Notes: a model not told the origin generated them from the sequence alone. 64,000 nt of DNA from CAVVJA01 sp963801715 (GCA_963801715.1 CAWDGB010000010.1:186001-250000), one strand, 5' to 3'. Numbered from the stretch's first letter, positions 26,066-37,189 are shown. Numbers and translations: made by a program.

Positions 26066-27399
26066 CTGTCTCCTCTCCTCAACAGCCGGCCGCGGGGCTC
26101 GCCATCCAGGGCAATGCGCTCACCGCGCAACCACGTCTGCCGGACCACACCGGTCAAGCACCGGCCGGCGTAGGCCGACACCGGATGTCGATGCCATAAC
26201 CGCCGCGGATCAACGATGAACTCATCCTCCGGCGCGAAGACCACCAGGTCAGCGTCTGCGGCGATGTCGATCCGACCTTTGCCGGGCAATCCCACCCGGT
26301 CGGCCGGTCGGCGGGCCATCCACCGCGTGACGTCGATCAACGTGCGCCCACGGGCCCGGGCCGCGGTCCACATCACGGCCAGGCCGAGCTGCACCGACGC
26401 CACGCCGCCCCAGGCCTGCCCGAAATCTCCGGTGTCCAGCCGCTTGAGCTCGACCGGGCAGGGTGAGTGATCCGAGACCACCATGTCGAGGTCCCCGTTC
26501 TCGAGGCCGGCCCAAAGTCGTTCCTGGTTGGCGTGGTCGCGGATCGGGGGACAGCACTTGAACTGCGTCGCGCCGTCAGGGATATCGGCGGCGTCCACGG
26601 TCAAGTAGTGCGGGCAGGTCTCGGCAGTCACGTCGACACCGGCCGCCCGGGCCGCTCGCAGCTGCCGTAATACGTCCGCCGACGAGACATGCAAGATATG
26701 GACCCGGCCGTCGGTGCGGCGGCCCGCATCCAGCACCTGGGCTACCGCACGGGTTTCGGCCGTACCCGGGCGGGACCGCAAGAACTGCTCATACTCGGCA
26801 CCTTGGGCCGGTGGAGACTGCGAGATCACCGACGCGTCCTCGGCGTGCACTATGAGCAGGGCACCCGACCGGGCGGTTTCGGCCATCGCGGCAGAGAATC
26901 CGGAGCCGTCCAGCGGTGGGAACTCGGAAACGCCCGAGTCGACGAGAAAGCACTTGAAGCCGAACACGCCGGCCTCGTGCAGCGGGCGCAAGTCGCTCAG
27001 GTTGTCGGGGACCGCGCCGCCCCAGAAGCCGACGTCGACATGCGCCTGCCCGCGAGCCCGCTCCCGCTTGGCGTCCAGCGCGGCCAGGTTCGTCGTCGGA
27101 GGGATGCTGTTCAGCGGCATGTCGACGATCGTCGTGACCCCGCCGGCCGCCGCGGCCCGGGTAGCCGTGTCGAAGCCTTCCCACTCGGTCCGGCCCGGCT
27201 CGTTGACGTGGACGTGCGTGTCGACGAGCCCAGGAAGCAGCACCTCGTCGTGATCGAGCTCGATCACTTCGCCGGCCTCGATCGGCGCCTCGAACGGGGC
27301 GATGATCGCGATCCGGCCGCCCGCGACACCGACGGCGGCCGAGGTCTCGACGTCGCCCACGATGACCCGCCGCGCCCGGAAGAGCCGATCCACCGTCAT
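26062..27399 (-). CDS. allB: Allantoinase
   Basis: 445 residues from ATG 27399, overlapping the glycerate kinase stop. It opens allantoin to allantoate with two metals: LVDTHVHVNEPGRTEWEG, bridging Lys in FGFKCFLVDSG, LIVHAEDASV, ILHVSSAD, AETCPHYL and MVVSDHSPCP are all present. Dihydropyrimidinases share the fold, but the NEPGRTEWEGF and the KCCPPIRD segments are those of allantoinases. Start and stop overlap both neighbours by 4 bp, so expression is tightly coupled. Confidence 0.93.
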   Translation of the reverse strand: MTVDRLFRARRVIVGDVETSAAVGVAGGRIAIIAPFEAPIEAGEVIELDHDEVLLPGLVDTHVHVNEPGRTEWEGFDTATRAAAAGGVTTIVDMPLNSIPPTTNLAALDAKRERARGQAHVDVGFWGGAVPDNLSDLRPLHEAGVFGFKCFLVDSGVSEFPPLDGSGFSAAMAETARSGALLIVHAEDASVISQSPPAQGAEYEQFLRSRPGTAETRAVAQVLDAGRRTDGRVHILHVSSADVLRQLRAARAAGVDVTAETCPHYLTVDAADIPDGATQFKCCPPIRDHANQERLWAGLENGDLDMVVSDHSPCPVELKRLDTGDFGQAWGGVASVQLGLAVMWTAARARGRTLIDVTRWMARRPADRVGLPGKGRIDIAADADLVVFAPEDEFIVDPRRLWHRHPVSAYAGRCLTGVVRQTWLRGERIALDGEPRGRLLRRGDR

Positions 27400-28523
27400 A
27401 CGCCCGCTCCGACGAGACGTTCGGCCAGACGGGCCCCGATGGCGCGTAACAACCGCCCGGCGGAGAGGAAGGACTCGTCCGGGTATTTCGCCTCGTCGAC
27501 CAAGGTATAGACACCGTCGAATCCGGCCCGCCGCAGGCTCTGCTCGTCCAACGAGCACCGGCCCGCGACGGCCACGGTGGGCACATGCGCGACTTTGGCC
27601 GCAGCCGCGACCCCGACCGGTGCCTTACCCCGCAACGTCTGCTCGTCAAGCGAGCCTTCTCCGGTGACAACGAGATCGGCGCCGGCGACTGCGTCGGCAA
27701 AACCAACGAGGTCGAGCACCAACGTGACACCCGGTCGCAGCTTCGCGCCGAGCACTGCGGCCGCAGCGAAGCCGACGCCACCCGCCGCTCCCGCGCCGGG
27801 TTCGTCGCGACGATCCGCGCCGGTCGTCGCTGCCACGACGTCAGCCCAATTGCCCAAGGCAACGTCGAGCAGCCGCACCTCGTCGGGGTCGGCACCCTTT
27901 TGCGGGCCGTAGGTCACGGCGGCGCCGTGGGGACCGGTCAGTGGGTTGTCGACGTCGCAAGCGACCTCCACCGTCGCGTGGGCCAGGTCGGGATGCAGCT
28001 CGGTGATGTCGAGCCGGGCCGCCGCCCCAGCGCCGAGCCCGCCGGGTCCCACGTCGTGGCCCGCGGCATTCGTCACCCGGGCGCCCAAAGCCTGCAGCAT
28101 CCCGACCCCGCCGTCAGTCGAGGCACTGCCACCGACGCCGAGAACGAGGTGGCGGCAGCCGGCGTCGAGTGCCGCGGCCATCACCTCACCGACGCCCCGG
28201 CTCGTCCCGGTCAGCGGGGCGCGCGACTCGCCGAGCCGCGCCAGCCCCGCCACCGCCGCGAGCTCGATCACGGCATCTTGCCCCCGACGTACGAAGCGTG
28301 ACGGCTGGATAGCGCCGATGGCATCAGCCGCATCGGTGGGCACCCGGCGAAAGCCGGCGGCCTCGAATGCGTCGAGCATTCCGTCGCCTCCGTCGGCGAC
28401 CGGCACAGTGACAAGGTCGACGTCCGGGCGACGCGAGCGGATCCCGTCGGCCAGGTGCTTCGCGACCTCGGCCGCGGTCAGCGTGCCCTTGAACTTGTCC
28501 GGGGCGAGCACCACCCGTGGCAT
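27396..28523 (-). CDS. glxK: Glycerate kinase
   Basis: 375 residues of the GK-I (GlxK/GarK) family. It phosphorylates D-glycerate, the end product of the Gcl/GlxR branch. Diagnostic segments are VLAPDKFKGTLTAAEVA at the N-terminus, VADGGDGMLDAF, GVGGSASTDGGVGMLQALGA near residue 130 and VTGEGSLDEQTLRGKAP near 290. It lies 16 bp after gcl. Whether it yields 2- or 3-phosphoglycerate cannot be decided from sequence alone, though this family usually gives the 2-phospho form. Confidence 0.92.
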   Translation of the reverse strand: MPRVVLAPDKFKGTLTAAEVAKHLADGIRSRRPDVDLVTVPVADGGDGMLDAFEAAGFRRVPTDAADAIGAIQPSRFVRRGQDAVIELAAVAGLARLGESRAPLTGTSRGVGEVMAAALDAGCRHLVLGVGGSASTDGGVGMLQALGARVTNAAGHDVGPGGLGAGAAARLDITELHPDLAHATVEVACDVDNPLTGPHGAAVTYGPQKGADPDEVRLLDVALGNWADVVAATTGADRRDEPGAGAAGGVGFAAAAVLGAKLRPGVTLVLDLVGFADAVAGADLVVTGEGSLDEQTLRGKAPVGVAAAAKVAHVPTVAVAGRCSLDEQSLRRAGFDGVYTLVDEAKYPDESFLSAGRLLRAIGARLAERLVGAGV

Positions 28524-28539
28524 CTCCGCTCCCGTGGAG

Positions 28540-30306
<1,767 letters not shown>

Positions 30307-30321
30307 CTGAAGGTGCTCCGT

Positions 30322-31236
30322 TCAGCTAGGTGGTGTGGTGTCCCGGGTCAGCGCCGGTCGGCCTTTGCCGGACAGCCGTTCGACGCCCCGCAGCAGCGCG
30401 GAATGGTCCAGGTTTCCGTCGCCGCACGCGCGGGCGGAGGCCATGAGCTGCGCGACGATCGCCCCGACCGGCAGCACGACTCCTGCTTCCCGGGCCGCTG
30501 AGGTCACGATGCCCATGTCCTTGTGGTGCAGGTCGATCCGGAATCCGGGATGGAACGTGCGGCTGACCATGTTTGCTTTCTTCTGGTCAAGGACTTTGGA
30601 CCCGGCCAGCCCGCCGCCGAGCACCTCGAGGGCCGCTTGGGTATCGACGCCGTACGCCTCCAGGAAGACGAGGGCCTCCGCGAGTACCTGGATGTTGGCG
30701 CCGACGATCAACTGGTTGGCCGCCTTGACCGTCTGGCCGGCGCCACTAGGTCCGACATGGACAACGGTCTTGCCGACTACGTCGAGGATCGGTTTCGCCG
30801 CAGCGAAATCTTCGGCGGGGCCTCCCACCATGATCGAGAGCGCCGCGCTCTTCGCTCCGGCTTCACCGCCGGAGACCGGCGCGTCAAGGAGCCGGAACCC
30901 TTTCTTGGCGGCGATCTCGGCCAGCTGCGCGGTCACGTCGGGCCGGATGCTCGAGAAGTCGATGACGAGCGTGCCAGGCGCCGCCGCCGCGAACACCCCG
31001 TCGTCTCCAGTGAGGACAGCCTCCACATCGGGCGAGTCGGGGACCATGACGGCCACCACCTCAGCGCCTTTGACGGCGTCGGCGATCGACGAGGCCTCAC
31101 GTCCGCCGGCTTCGACCAGAGGTGCGGCCTTGCCGGGCGACTTGTTGTAGCCCGCGACCTGATGCCCGGCGTTCTGTAGATGGACGGCCATCGGGCTGCC
31201 CATGATGCCCAGGCCGATGAAGGCGATCCCGGTCAT
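30322..31236 (-). CDS. glxR: Tartronate semialdehyde reductase (2-hydroxy-3-oxopropionate reductase)
   Basis: 304 residues from ATG 31236, overlapping the hyi stop in ATGA. It reduces tartronate semialdehyde to D-glycerate with NAD(P)H. Beta-hydroxyacid dehydrogenase signatures: FIGLGIMGSPMAVHLQNAGH, DAPVSGGEAGAKSAALSIMVGG, catalytic Lys in GQTVKAANQLIVG, and KDMGIVTSAAREAG. Context between gcl and hyi fixes the assignment within the family. Confidence 0.93.
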   Translation of the reverse strand: MTGIAFIGLGIMGSPMAVHLQNAGHQVAGYNKSPGKAAPLVEAGGREASSIADAVKGAEVVAVMVPDSPDVEAVLTGDDGVFAAAAPGTLVIDFSSIRPDVTAQLAEIAAKKGFRLLDAPVSGGEAGAKSAALSIMVGGPAEDFAAAKPILDVVGKTVVHVGPSGAGQTVKAANQLIVGANIQVLAEALVFLEAYGVDTQAALEVLGGGLAGSKVLDQKKANMVSRTFHPGFRIDLHHKDMGIVTSAAREAGVVLPVGAIVAQLMASARACGDGNLDHSALLRGVERLSGKGRPALTRDTTPPS

Positions 31237-32090
31237 GAGCGGGCTCCTTGTTGGTTGGCGACCTGGTGGGGTGCGGCGCGGCGCGCTCGTGGCAGCCACC
31301 CCAGGCTCGTCTCGGTGTCGGTGGTGGGCTTGTACTCCAAGCCGACCCAGCCGCAGTAGCCGCGCTCGGCCAGCGCGTTCAGGTACCGGTCGAGGTCGAG
31401 TGCACCGGACCCGGGTTCGCCCCGCCCGGGATGATCGGCGATCTGGACATGGCTGACCACGTCGGTGTGTTGCGCGATCGCCTGGTCCAGGTCGTCCCCG
31501 TTATTGGCGAGATGGAACAGGTCGCACAGGAATCCGACATTTGGATAGCCGGCGCCGCGCACCGCCTGCACGACTGTGACTGCGTCGTCAGCGGTGCGCA
31601 AGGGATACGGCTTCGGTCCGCTCACCGGCTCGACGAGGACAGTGGCCCCAATGCGGTTCGCGGCCGTCGCCGCGCGGCCCAGGTTCTCCCGGCCGAGGTC
31701 GTCCTGCTCGTCGGGTGAGGCGTCATCGACCCGGTTGCCGTAGAGCGCGTTGAACGCCGCGACACCGAGTTGTTCGCCGATGCCGACCGCCACGTCGATG
31801 TTGTCGCGGAATTGCTGCGAGCGGCTGGGGATGGACAGGACGCCGCAGTCCGGTCCGGCCAGATCGCCGGCAAAGAAGTTCAGTCCGACCAACTGCACGC
31901 CGGCGTCGCGGACGGCTCGCACGAACGCGTCGACCTCGGCGTCGGTGGGCACCGGACGGTCGGGCCAGGGCCACCAGAACTCGACGGCATCGAATCCGGC
32001 CGCCTTCGCGGCGGCTGGACGTTCTCCGAGTGCGCGCTCGGTAAACAGCATCGAGCAGTTAGCGAGATAGGGAAGTCCGTGGTCAGGCAT
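31233..32090 (-). CDS. hyi: Hydroxypyruvate isomerase
   Basis: 285 residues from ATG 32090, chosen because GGAGGCGCCG precedes it; an ATG four codons upstream is less well placed. TIM-barrel of the Hyi/xylose isomerase-like family: YLANCSMLFTERALGERPAAAK, FDAVEFWWPWP, GLNFFAGDLAGPDCGVLS and VLVEPVSGPKPYPLRTADDAV, with metal-binding Glu in the last. It interconverts hydroxypyruvate and tartronate semialdehyde, next to Gcl and GlxR. The gene lies 29 bp after uaZ. Confidence 0.9.
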   Translation of the reverse strand: MPDHGLPYLANCSMLFTERALGERPAAAKAAGFDAVEFWWPWPDRPVPTDAEVDAFVRAVRDAGVQLVGLNFFAGDLAGPDCGVLSIPSRSQQFRDNIDVAVGIGEQLGVAAFNALYGNRVDDASPDEQDDLGRENLGRAATAANRIGATVLVEPVSGPKPYPLRTADDAVTVVQAVRGAGYPNVGFLCDLFHLANNGDDLDQAIAQHTDVVSHVQIADHPGRGEPGSGALDLDRYLNALAERGYCGWVGLEYKPTTDTETSLGWLPRARRAAPHQVANQQGARS

Positions 32091-32119
32091 CGGCGCCTCC
32101 ATCAGCGTTTGGAGCCGGA

Positions 32120-33025
32120 TCAGACGAAGGCGGGAACGGCGAGCCATGCGTCGCCGGCGTCCGACGCTTCGTCGCGGGCGACGACCGCCTCGATCAGGCC
32201 ATACGGCCGGTCCGCAGCGATGAAGACCTCGCCGTCGTTCTTGAGCCCGAACGGCTCGAGGTCGACGAGGAAGTGGTGCTTGTTCGGCGCGGAGAATCTG
32301 ACCTCGGCAACGTCGTTGCGTGACTCGAGCACGCGCTGCCCCATGAGGTAAAGCGTCTCCTGCAGCGCTCGGCTATACGTCGTGGCGAAGGTGGCGAGCA
32401 GGGTGTTGAGCACGTCGACATGGGCGGCGTTCCAGTCGACATCGACTCCCTCGTAGCGCCACCGGGCCACCAAAGACGTGGCCAGGATGCGGTCATCGGC
32501 CTCCGGCAAAGTCGTATAGCGATCCTTGAGGTAGCCCTTGAACTCGGACCCGGTGGACTTGAGGACGACCAGGTCCTGCACACCGGAGACGACCCAGACG
32601 CGCTCGTCCGCGCCACGCCCTTTCACGGTGACGACAGCCGTCCGGACTGCGCCGCCACGCCGCATGAACGCGTGGTCGTGACCCTCTGATCCGACCGGGA
32701 TGCGATCCCAGGCGTACTCCTCGACCCGGATCTGCGCCGAGTGCGCGGCGGGGGTGGCCTCGAGGAAGCGGCGTCCAAGGGCGATGGCGTAATCCTCCGG
32801 CGAGCTGACGCCGTGTTCCTTGGCGTAAGCAAAGGCAGTGTTCTTCTGGGTGTCGGTCGGCAGCACCTCGGCCTGGTCGCCGTCGGTGTGCGCCGCGGTG
32901 AATTCGCCCCGCAATGAGCTGGAGACGTTCAGATCACGAATCTCGTGTCGCGAGGTGTCGCGGTAGACGCGCACGACCCGGTTCTCTGCCTTGCCGTACT
33001 GGTTGCTGCCGAGAGTGATGCCCAC
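32120..33025 (-). CDS. uaZ: Urate oxidase (uricase)
   Basis: 301 residues, the normal single-domain length (two T-fold repeats), so no fused OHCU decarboxylase. The charge-relay Lys is in SNQYGKAENRVV (Lys12), the catalytic Thr in VLPTDTQKNTAFAYAKEHG (about residue 57) and the His in SAPNKHHFLVDLEPFG near 255. It uses O2 without cofactor to make 5-hydroxyisourate. First gene of the long operon uaZ-hyi-glxR-gcl-glxK-allB-allE; IclR boxes lie 22-57 bp before the start. Confidence 0.95.
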   Translation of the reverse strand: MGITLGSNQYGKAENRVVRVYRDTSRHEIRDLNVSSSLRGEFTAAHTDGDQAEVLPTDTQKNTAFAYAKEHGVSSPEDYAIALGRRFLEATPAAHSAQIRVEEYAWDRIPVGSEGHDHAFMRRGGAVRTAVVTVKGRGADERVWVVSGVQDLVVLKSTGSEFKGYLKDRYTTLPEADDRILATSLVARWRYEGVDVDWNAAHVDVLNTLLATFATTYSRALQETLYLMGQRVLESRNDVAEVRFSAPNKHHFLVDLEPFGLKNDGEVFIAADRPYGLIEAVVARDEASDAGDAWLAVPAFV

Positions 33026-33046
33026 CGGTCGCTCCTCACTGATCTA

Positions 33047-33082
33047 TTCCATGATACGAAAAAACGCTACCGTTCTACGGAA
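33047..33082 (-). promoter_or_regulatory. IclR box pair upstream of uaZ
   Basis: Minus strand: TTCCGTAGAACGGTA (33082-33068), 6 bp, TTTCGTATCATGGAA (33061-33047). Each box deviates from TTCCG-N5-CGGAA by one or two bases. It lies in the 81-bp gap between the aldolase-like gene and uaZ, a separate promoter for the uaZ operon. Confidence 0.75.
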
Positions 33083-33106
33083 TTCTAAGGTGTTCTGGTC
33101 AGCTCG

Positions 33107-34363
33107 TCAACGGCCTGGTCGGGCCAACTCGGAGATCGCCTCGATGGATAGGCCGGTCAGCTCCTGCAGCTCGGTGGCGTTCGCGGCGCCACAGTTCGCG
33201 GCGCGCAGCAGGTAGTCAGCAAGCGCGCGTGCGGTGGCCGGCTCGTCGAGCACCCCCGAACCAGTCTGCTCGAGGTAATTCCGCAGGCGGCCGGCCGTCC
33301 GAGGAAGGCCGTCACGATAGAAGCCGAAGGTCGCGGCGTATCGGGTCGGCAACTGGGCCGGGTGCATATCCCAGCCCTGGTAGTAGCCACGCTCGAGCGA
33401 CCGTCGGACGAGCCCGAGGTGCAGCCGCCAGGCATCGCGCACGGCCTCGACATCGCCGACGGGCAGGATGTTGGTCGAGCCATCCGACAGCCGCACGCCG
33501 GTTCCGGCAGCGGCCGCCTGCATCACCAATTTCGCGTGGTCGGCCACCGGATGCGCCATGCTCTGGTACTCCGCGGCGATTCCGCAGAACGCCGAATAGT
33601 CATAGGTGCCGTAATGCAGAGCCGTGCAGCGCCCATCCGCCGCATGCACCATGCGGGCGACGAGCGCCGTCCCGTCGGGGCCGAGAATCGCCTGTGGGGT
33701 CTCCACCTGGATCTCGAAGCGCAATGTTCCTACATCGAGGGTGAACGCCTGCTCGAGCTGTTCACAGATATGCACCATGGCGCTCACCTGGTCGACGCTG
33801 GTGGCCTTGGGCAGCGTCGTCACGAAGCCGTCGAGCGGGACCTGCGCCACTACCAGCCCCCGCACCACGATGACCAGCGTGCGCAGACCGCGGCGCCGCG
33901 TCGGCGCTTCGAGGCACTTCATCCGGATGCCGAAGAACGGTGCGGCCGTCCCCTCGCGAATGCTCGTCGCGAGCTCACGCGCGGCCAAGGAAGCGTGCCC
34001 GTCCTCGACCTCGTTGCTCCGCGCGCCGTACCCGTCCTCGAAATCCACCCGCAGGTCCTCGATGGGCTCACTGGCGAGTTTGCTGCGCACCCGGGTCTCG
34101 AGATCGACGGCATCTGCACCCTGCTCGTCCATCAGCGCGGCGAACATCGACCTGTGCTCGTCCAGCGTGGCGAGCGCCGCATCGCCCCAATCCCGGCACA
34201 CCGTGCGCCGATAGCGATCGGCCGGCACGTAGACCGTGTGGACCGGCTGGCGACCCGGACGATCGCCGGGAAATTGCCGAGCGAGCGCGGCGTCGGCGCG
34301 GGCAAGTTGCCGGTCGAGGTCCTCGCCGAGCCGATCGAGGTCGACATCGGTGCTGACCGCCAT
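33107..34363 (-). CDS. DUF6986 protein, CitE/HpcH-like aldolase of unknown substrate
   Basis: 418 residues, ATG with GCAGGAGGTACC upstream. The TIM-barrel of the HpcH/HpaI/citrate-lyase-beta superfamily shows in LRVDFEDGYGARSNEVEDGH, metal-binding Glu in LRFEIQVETPQAIL and Asp in LHYGTYDYSAFCGIAAEYQ, plus QGWDMHPAQLP. The C-terminal ~100 residues are helical. In actinobacteria this family recurs next to uricase genes. Chemistry would be C-C cleavage or a malate-synthase-like condensation, perhaps on glyoxylate; this is inference. Its own promoter carries paired IclR boxes, tying it to purine catabolism. Confidence 0.75.
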   Translation of the reverse strand: MAVSTDVDLDRLGEDLDRQLARADAALARQFPGDRPGRQPVHTVYVPADRYRRTVCRDWGDAALATLDEHRSMFAALMDEQGADAVDLETRVRSKLASEPIEDLRVDFEDGYGARSNEVEDGHASLAARELATSIREGTAAPFFGIRMKCLEAPTRRRGLRTLVIVVRGLVVAQVPLDGFVTTLPKATSVDQVSAMVHICEQLEQAFTLDVGTLRFEIQVETPQAILGPDGTALVARMVHAADGRCTALHYGTYDYSAFCGIAAEYQSMAHPVADHAKLVMQAAAAGTGVRLSDGSTNILPVGDVEAVRDAWRLHLGLVRRSLERGYYQGWDMHPAQLPTRYAATFGFYRDGLPRTAGRLRNYLEQTGSGVLDEPATARALADYLLRAANCGAANATELQELTGLSIEAISELARPGR

Positions 34364-34385
34364 CGGTACCTCCTGCGCTCAAATC

Positions 34386-34421
34386 TTCTGTCATGCGGAT
34401 ACTATCTTTCGCACAATGGAA
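34386..34421 (-). promoter_or_regulatory. IclR box pair upstream of the aldolase-like gene
   Basis: Minus strand: TTCCATTGTGCGAAA (34421-34407), 6 bp, ATCCGCATGACAGAA (34400-34386). Both boxes match the cluster consensus with a few substitutions and the same 21-bp centre spacing, 23 bp before the start codon. Confidence 0.7.
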
Positions 34422-34613
34422 GTCAACGGCTACTTCGGACGCAGGCGGGGTCGCGTTCCGCGCATCATTGGTACCAGTGGGGCTGCTGAGGCTGCTCGGG
34501 CGTGTGCAGCTGCCTCATTCGTGCGCGGGACGCGGCCGGTCGGCTGCCATCGGCGGATCGTTGTAGTCGGCAGGTCGTCCGTACCGCGTCGACCGACGGG
34601 GGAGGATGTCGCC

Positions 34614-35132
34614 ATGGAGACCTGGGACGCGGTTCGAGCTCGCCGCAACGTGCGCCAATACAGCGACGAACCGATCGCCAGGCCGGATCTCGAGCGCATC
34701 CTCGACGCCGGGCGGCGCGCGCCCTCGGCCGGTAACTGGCAACCGTGGGACTTCGTGGTCGTCAGCGATCGAGCCCAGCTGGTCGAGCTATCAAGGGTCT
34801 GGGAGCGGGGCGGACGACACATCGCACACTCGGCCGCGACGATTGCGATGGTGGCGGCCGATCCCGAAGATCCGCGCCGTCGCGACTTGCTGTACTACGA
34901 CTTCGGCCAGGCGACGGCAAACATGATGCTGACCGCGACCGACCTCGGAATCGGATCCGGCCATTCGTCCGTTGGCGATCAGGAGCAGGCGCAGCGGCTG
35001 CTCGGCTTTCCGGACGGCTACCTGTGCGTCTTCATGATCGGTCTGGGCTACCCCGCCGACCGGCCGTTGCGGCCGCTGGTCAAGCCCAACCGCCGGCCGT
35101 TCGACGAGGTTGTGCACTGGGGCCGCTGGTAG
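34614..35132 (+). CDS. Nitroreductase-family FMN oxidoreductase
   Basis: 172 residues from ATG 34614, with GGGGGAGG 8-15 bp upstream; the frame stays open further 5' but through the divergent promoter. FMN-binding features: AVRARRNVRQYSDEPI near residue 5 (Arg pair contacting the phosphate), RRAPSAGNWQPWDFVVV, and a C-terminal FMIGLGYPADRPLRPLVK. Members reduce nitroaromatics, quinones or flavins with NAD(P)H. It is divergent from the aldolase-like gene, so the IclR boxes might influence it too, but there is no functional link to purines. Confidence 0.85.
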   Translation: METWDAVRARRNVRQYSDEPIARPDLERILDAGRRAPSAGNWQPWDFVVVSDRAQLVELSRVWERGGRHIAHSAATIAMVAADPEDPRRRDLLYYDFGQATANMMLTATDLGIGSGHSSVGDQEQAQRLLGFPDGYLCVFMIGLGYPADRPLRPLVKPNRRPFDEVVHWGRW

Positions 35133-35176
35133 CAGTCCGCTGCGGATGATTCTCGATCAGGGATGGAGCACCAGCG

Positions 35177-36559
35177 TTGACCGATGGCCGGTACGACGAC
35201 GGGCGGTCATACGTTCCCGGCGGGATTGCCGGACCGGTCGAGCGAGTCGTGGTGGTCGGCGCAGGAATTGCCGGACTGACCGTTGCCAACGCACTGACAC
35301 TGGGCAGGATCGAGTGCGTAGTCGTCGAGGCTCGCACTCGGATCGGCGGGCGGCTGCACACCGTTGATCTTGGCGGCTCGCCGGTCGACATGGGCGCGTC
35401 CTGGATCCACCATCCGATCGGAAACCCGGTGCGCGTGTTCGCGGACCAGGTCGGAGTCGGATGCCGGCCGGGCAATCCGCTGCCCACGTTGGGGGGGTTC
35501 GATTGCGGCCAAGGGCGTCGCTTATCAACCGCCGAGGTCAAGAACAGTGTCGCCTTGCAGTTCGACGCGTTCCCGCAAGCGCTTGACCGGCTGCGCGCCG
35601 AACTCGGGCCCGACGCCTCGGCCGCGGACGCGATCGAAGCGTTCGTGGACAAGAGTGATCTGGGATCGGATGACGCCCGCATGGCCCGACAGGCCTTGCG
35701 GGCTGCGGTCGAGGCCGATGCCGCGGACCTGCCGGAACGCCAGTCCCTCCGTTGGCTCTGGAACGAGATCGAGTACGACGGCGACTACTTCGGCGATTGT
35801 CCGACGATGGGATACCAGAGTCTGGTGACCGCGATGGCGGCCGGGCTAGACGTGCGGCTAGGTGTCGAAGCCGCCACGATCACCGTCTCGAATGGGGGCG
35901 TGCGGGTGCAAGGCCTGGGAGGCGTGACCGAGGACGGCTCGCACGCGGTGGTCACGGTGCCGCTCGGCGTATTGCAGCACAGGGCATTGCATTTCTCCCC
36001 GCCGTTGCCGCCAGATCGGATGGCGGCCATCGACCGGCTGGGGTTCGGCCGGTACGAGAAGGTGGCCCTTCGGTTCGACCGGCCGTTCTGGCACGAGACC
36101 GGCCTATCGCACCTGATGGTGTTTCCCCGGGATCCCGACGAATCGACGCTATGGGTGTTTGATCTAGCGGCATTCGGCGGCGGGCCGCTCCTTGAGTGCC
36201 ACCTCTTTCATCGCGCAGCGAGCCGGATCGTCGATGCGAGCGGCCACGACGCCGTCGAGTGGGTTCTGGGAATGCTCGGCGAGGCTATTGGCGATCCGCT
36301 TGTGCCGTCCGGCACAGCAGTGTCCTCGTGGTCGACTGATCCGTATTGCGGTGGCGCTTACACCCATGTCCCGCCCGGAGCGAGCCCCGCTGACGTCGAT
36401 CTGCTCGGTGAGCCGATACACCGTCGCGTGCTATTCGCCGGAGAACACACGCAGAGCGTCCGTACCGGCTATGCGGACGGCGCCATGACCAGCGGCATCC
36501 GCGAAGCGAAACGACTACTCGGCCAATCTGCGGTGGGCCTCGGGCGCCTCGCTCACTGA
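35177..36559 (+). CDS. Flavin monoamine/polyamine oxidase-like protein
   Basis: 460 residues with a TTG start (GGAG 10 bp upstream). FAD motif VVVVGAGIAGLTVANAL near residue 25, the second glycine-rich segment RTRIGGRLHTVDLGGSPVDMGASWIH, and the C-terminal LFAGEHTQSVRTGYADGAMTSGIREA are those of the monoamine oxidase/LSD1 fold. The Lys that assists oxidation may be in YEKVALRFDRPFW. It has no signal peptide. It starts 44 bp after the nitroreductase gene and may be cotranscribed; its stop overlaps the convergent acetyltransferase gene by 7 bp. Confidence 0.87.
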   Translation: MTDGRYDDGRSYVPGGIAGPVERVVVVGAGIAGLTVANALTLGRIECVVVEARTRIGGRLHTVDLGGSPVDMGASWIHHPIGNPVRVFADQVGVGCRPGNPLPTLGGFDCGQGRRLSTAEVKNSVALQFDAFPQALDRLRAELGPDASAADAIEAFVDKSDLGSDDARMARQALRAAVEADAADLPERQSLRWLWNEIEYDGDYFGDCPTMGYQSLVTAMAAGLDVRLGVEAATITVSNGGVRVQGLGGVTEDGSHAVVTVPLGVLQHRALHFSPPLPPDRMAAIDRLGFGRYEKVALRFDRPFWHETGLSHLMVFPRDPDESTLWVFDLAAFGGGPLLECHLFHRAASRIVDASGHDAVEWVLGMLGEAIGDPLVPSGTAVSSWSTDPYCGGAYTHVPPGASPADVDLLGEPIHRRVLFAGEHTQSVRTGYADGAMTSGIREAKRLLGQSAVGLGRLAH

Positions 36560-37002
36560 GCCAACCAGGCATATCTGATGTCTGGGGCCTTCTCCTCGTT
36601 GTCGGCGCCGTCGGTGCGATCCACAATGACGAACCCGTGTCGCTCGTAGAACGCCTGGGCGCGCCGGTTCGACTCGAACACCCATAGGGCGAGGCCGTTC
36701 GGGCTGCGAATCTTGGCGTGTTCGATCAGCGCCGACCCGACGCCTCGCGACTGAGCCACCGGATCGACGAACAACCAGTCCACCTCGGAACCGCCCAATA
36801 CGAGCAACCCCAACGCAGTCTCGTCCTCCCAGGCCAACCAGGTCTCGCGCTGGGCGATCATGACGTTCGCGACGAACGCGTGCGTTTCCTCGTCGGAGTG
36901 GATCCCGTGCGGCATCTCCGGCCAGGCGGCGCGGCGTGACCGTAGGTAGATGCCCGTGGCCGTGGACGCATCAGCCGCAGCGGCCCGATCAATCCGCAAC
37001 AC
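36553..37002 (-). CDS. GNAT-family N-acetyltransferase
   Basis: 149 residues, GTG start with GGAG 12 bp upstream. The acetyl-CoA binding motif A is VDWLFVDPVAQSRGVGSALIEHAK (Q/R-x-x-G-x-G/A as QSRGVG), and motif B is ALWVFESNRRAQAFYERHGFVIVDRT. The substrate is unknown. Convergent and overlapping at the stop with the amine oxidase gene. Confidence 0.88.
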   Translation of the reverse strand: MLRIDRAAAADASTATGIYLRSRRAAWPEMPHGIHSDEETHAFVANVMIAQRETWLAWEDETALGLLVLGGSEVDWLFVDPVAQSRGVGSALIEHAKIRSPNGLALWVFESNRRAQAFYERHGFVIVDRTDGADNEEKAPDIRYAWLAQ

Positions 37003-37189
37003 GCAAGCATTGTCTCCGCCGATCCCTGACCGGCGCGGCCTCGCGTGCCCTTCTGGTGCGAGTGGCTACTCCTGGGTATCACTTCGGTAACTCGAGTCAC
37101 ATCGATGCGCGCGAGGCGAGAGCGGCTACGGGTGAGGATGACAACGCCGCATTCGCATCAAGCGTCGTCGGCCGGGCCGGTAACCGAGG

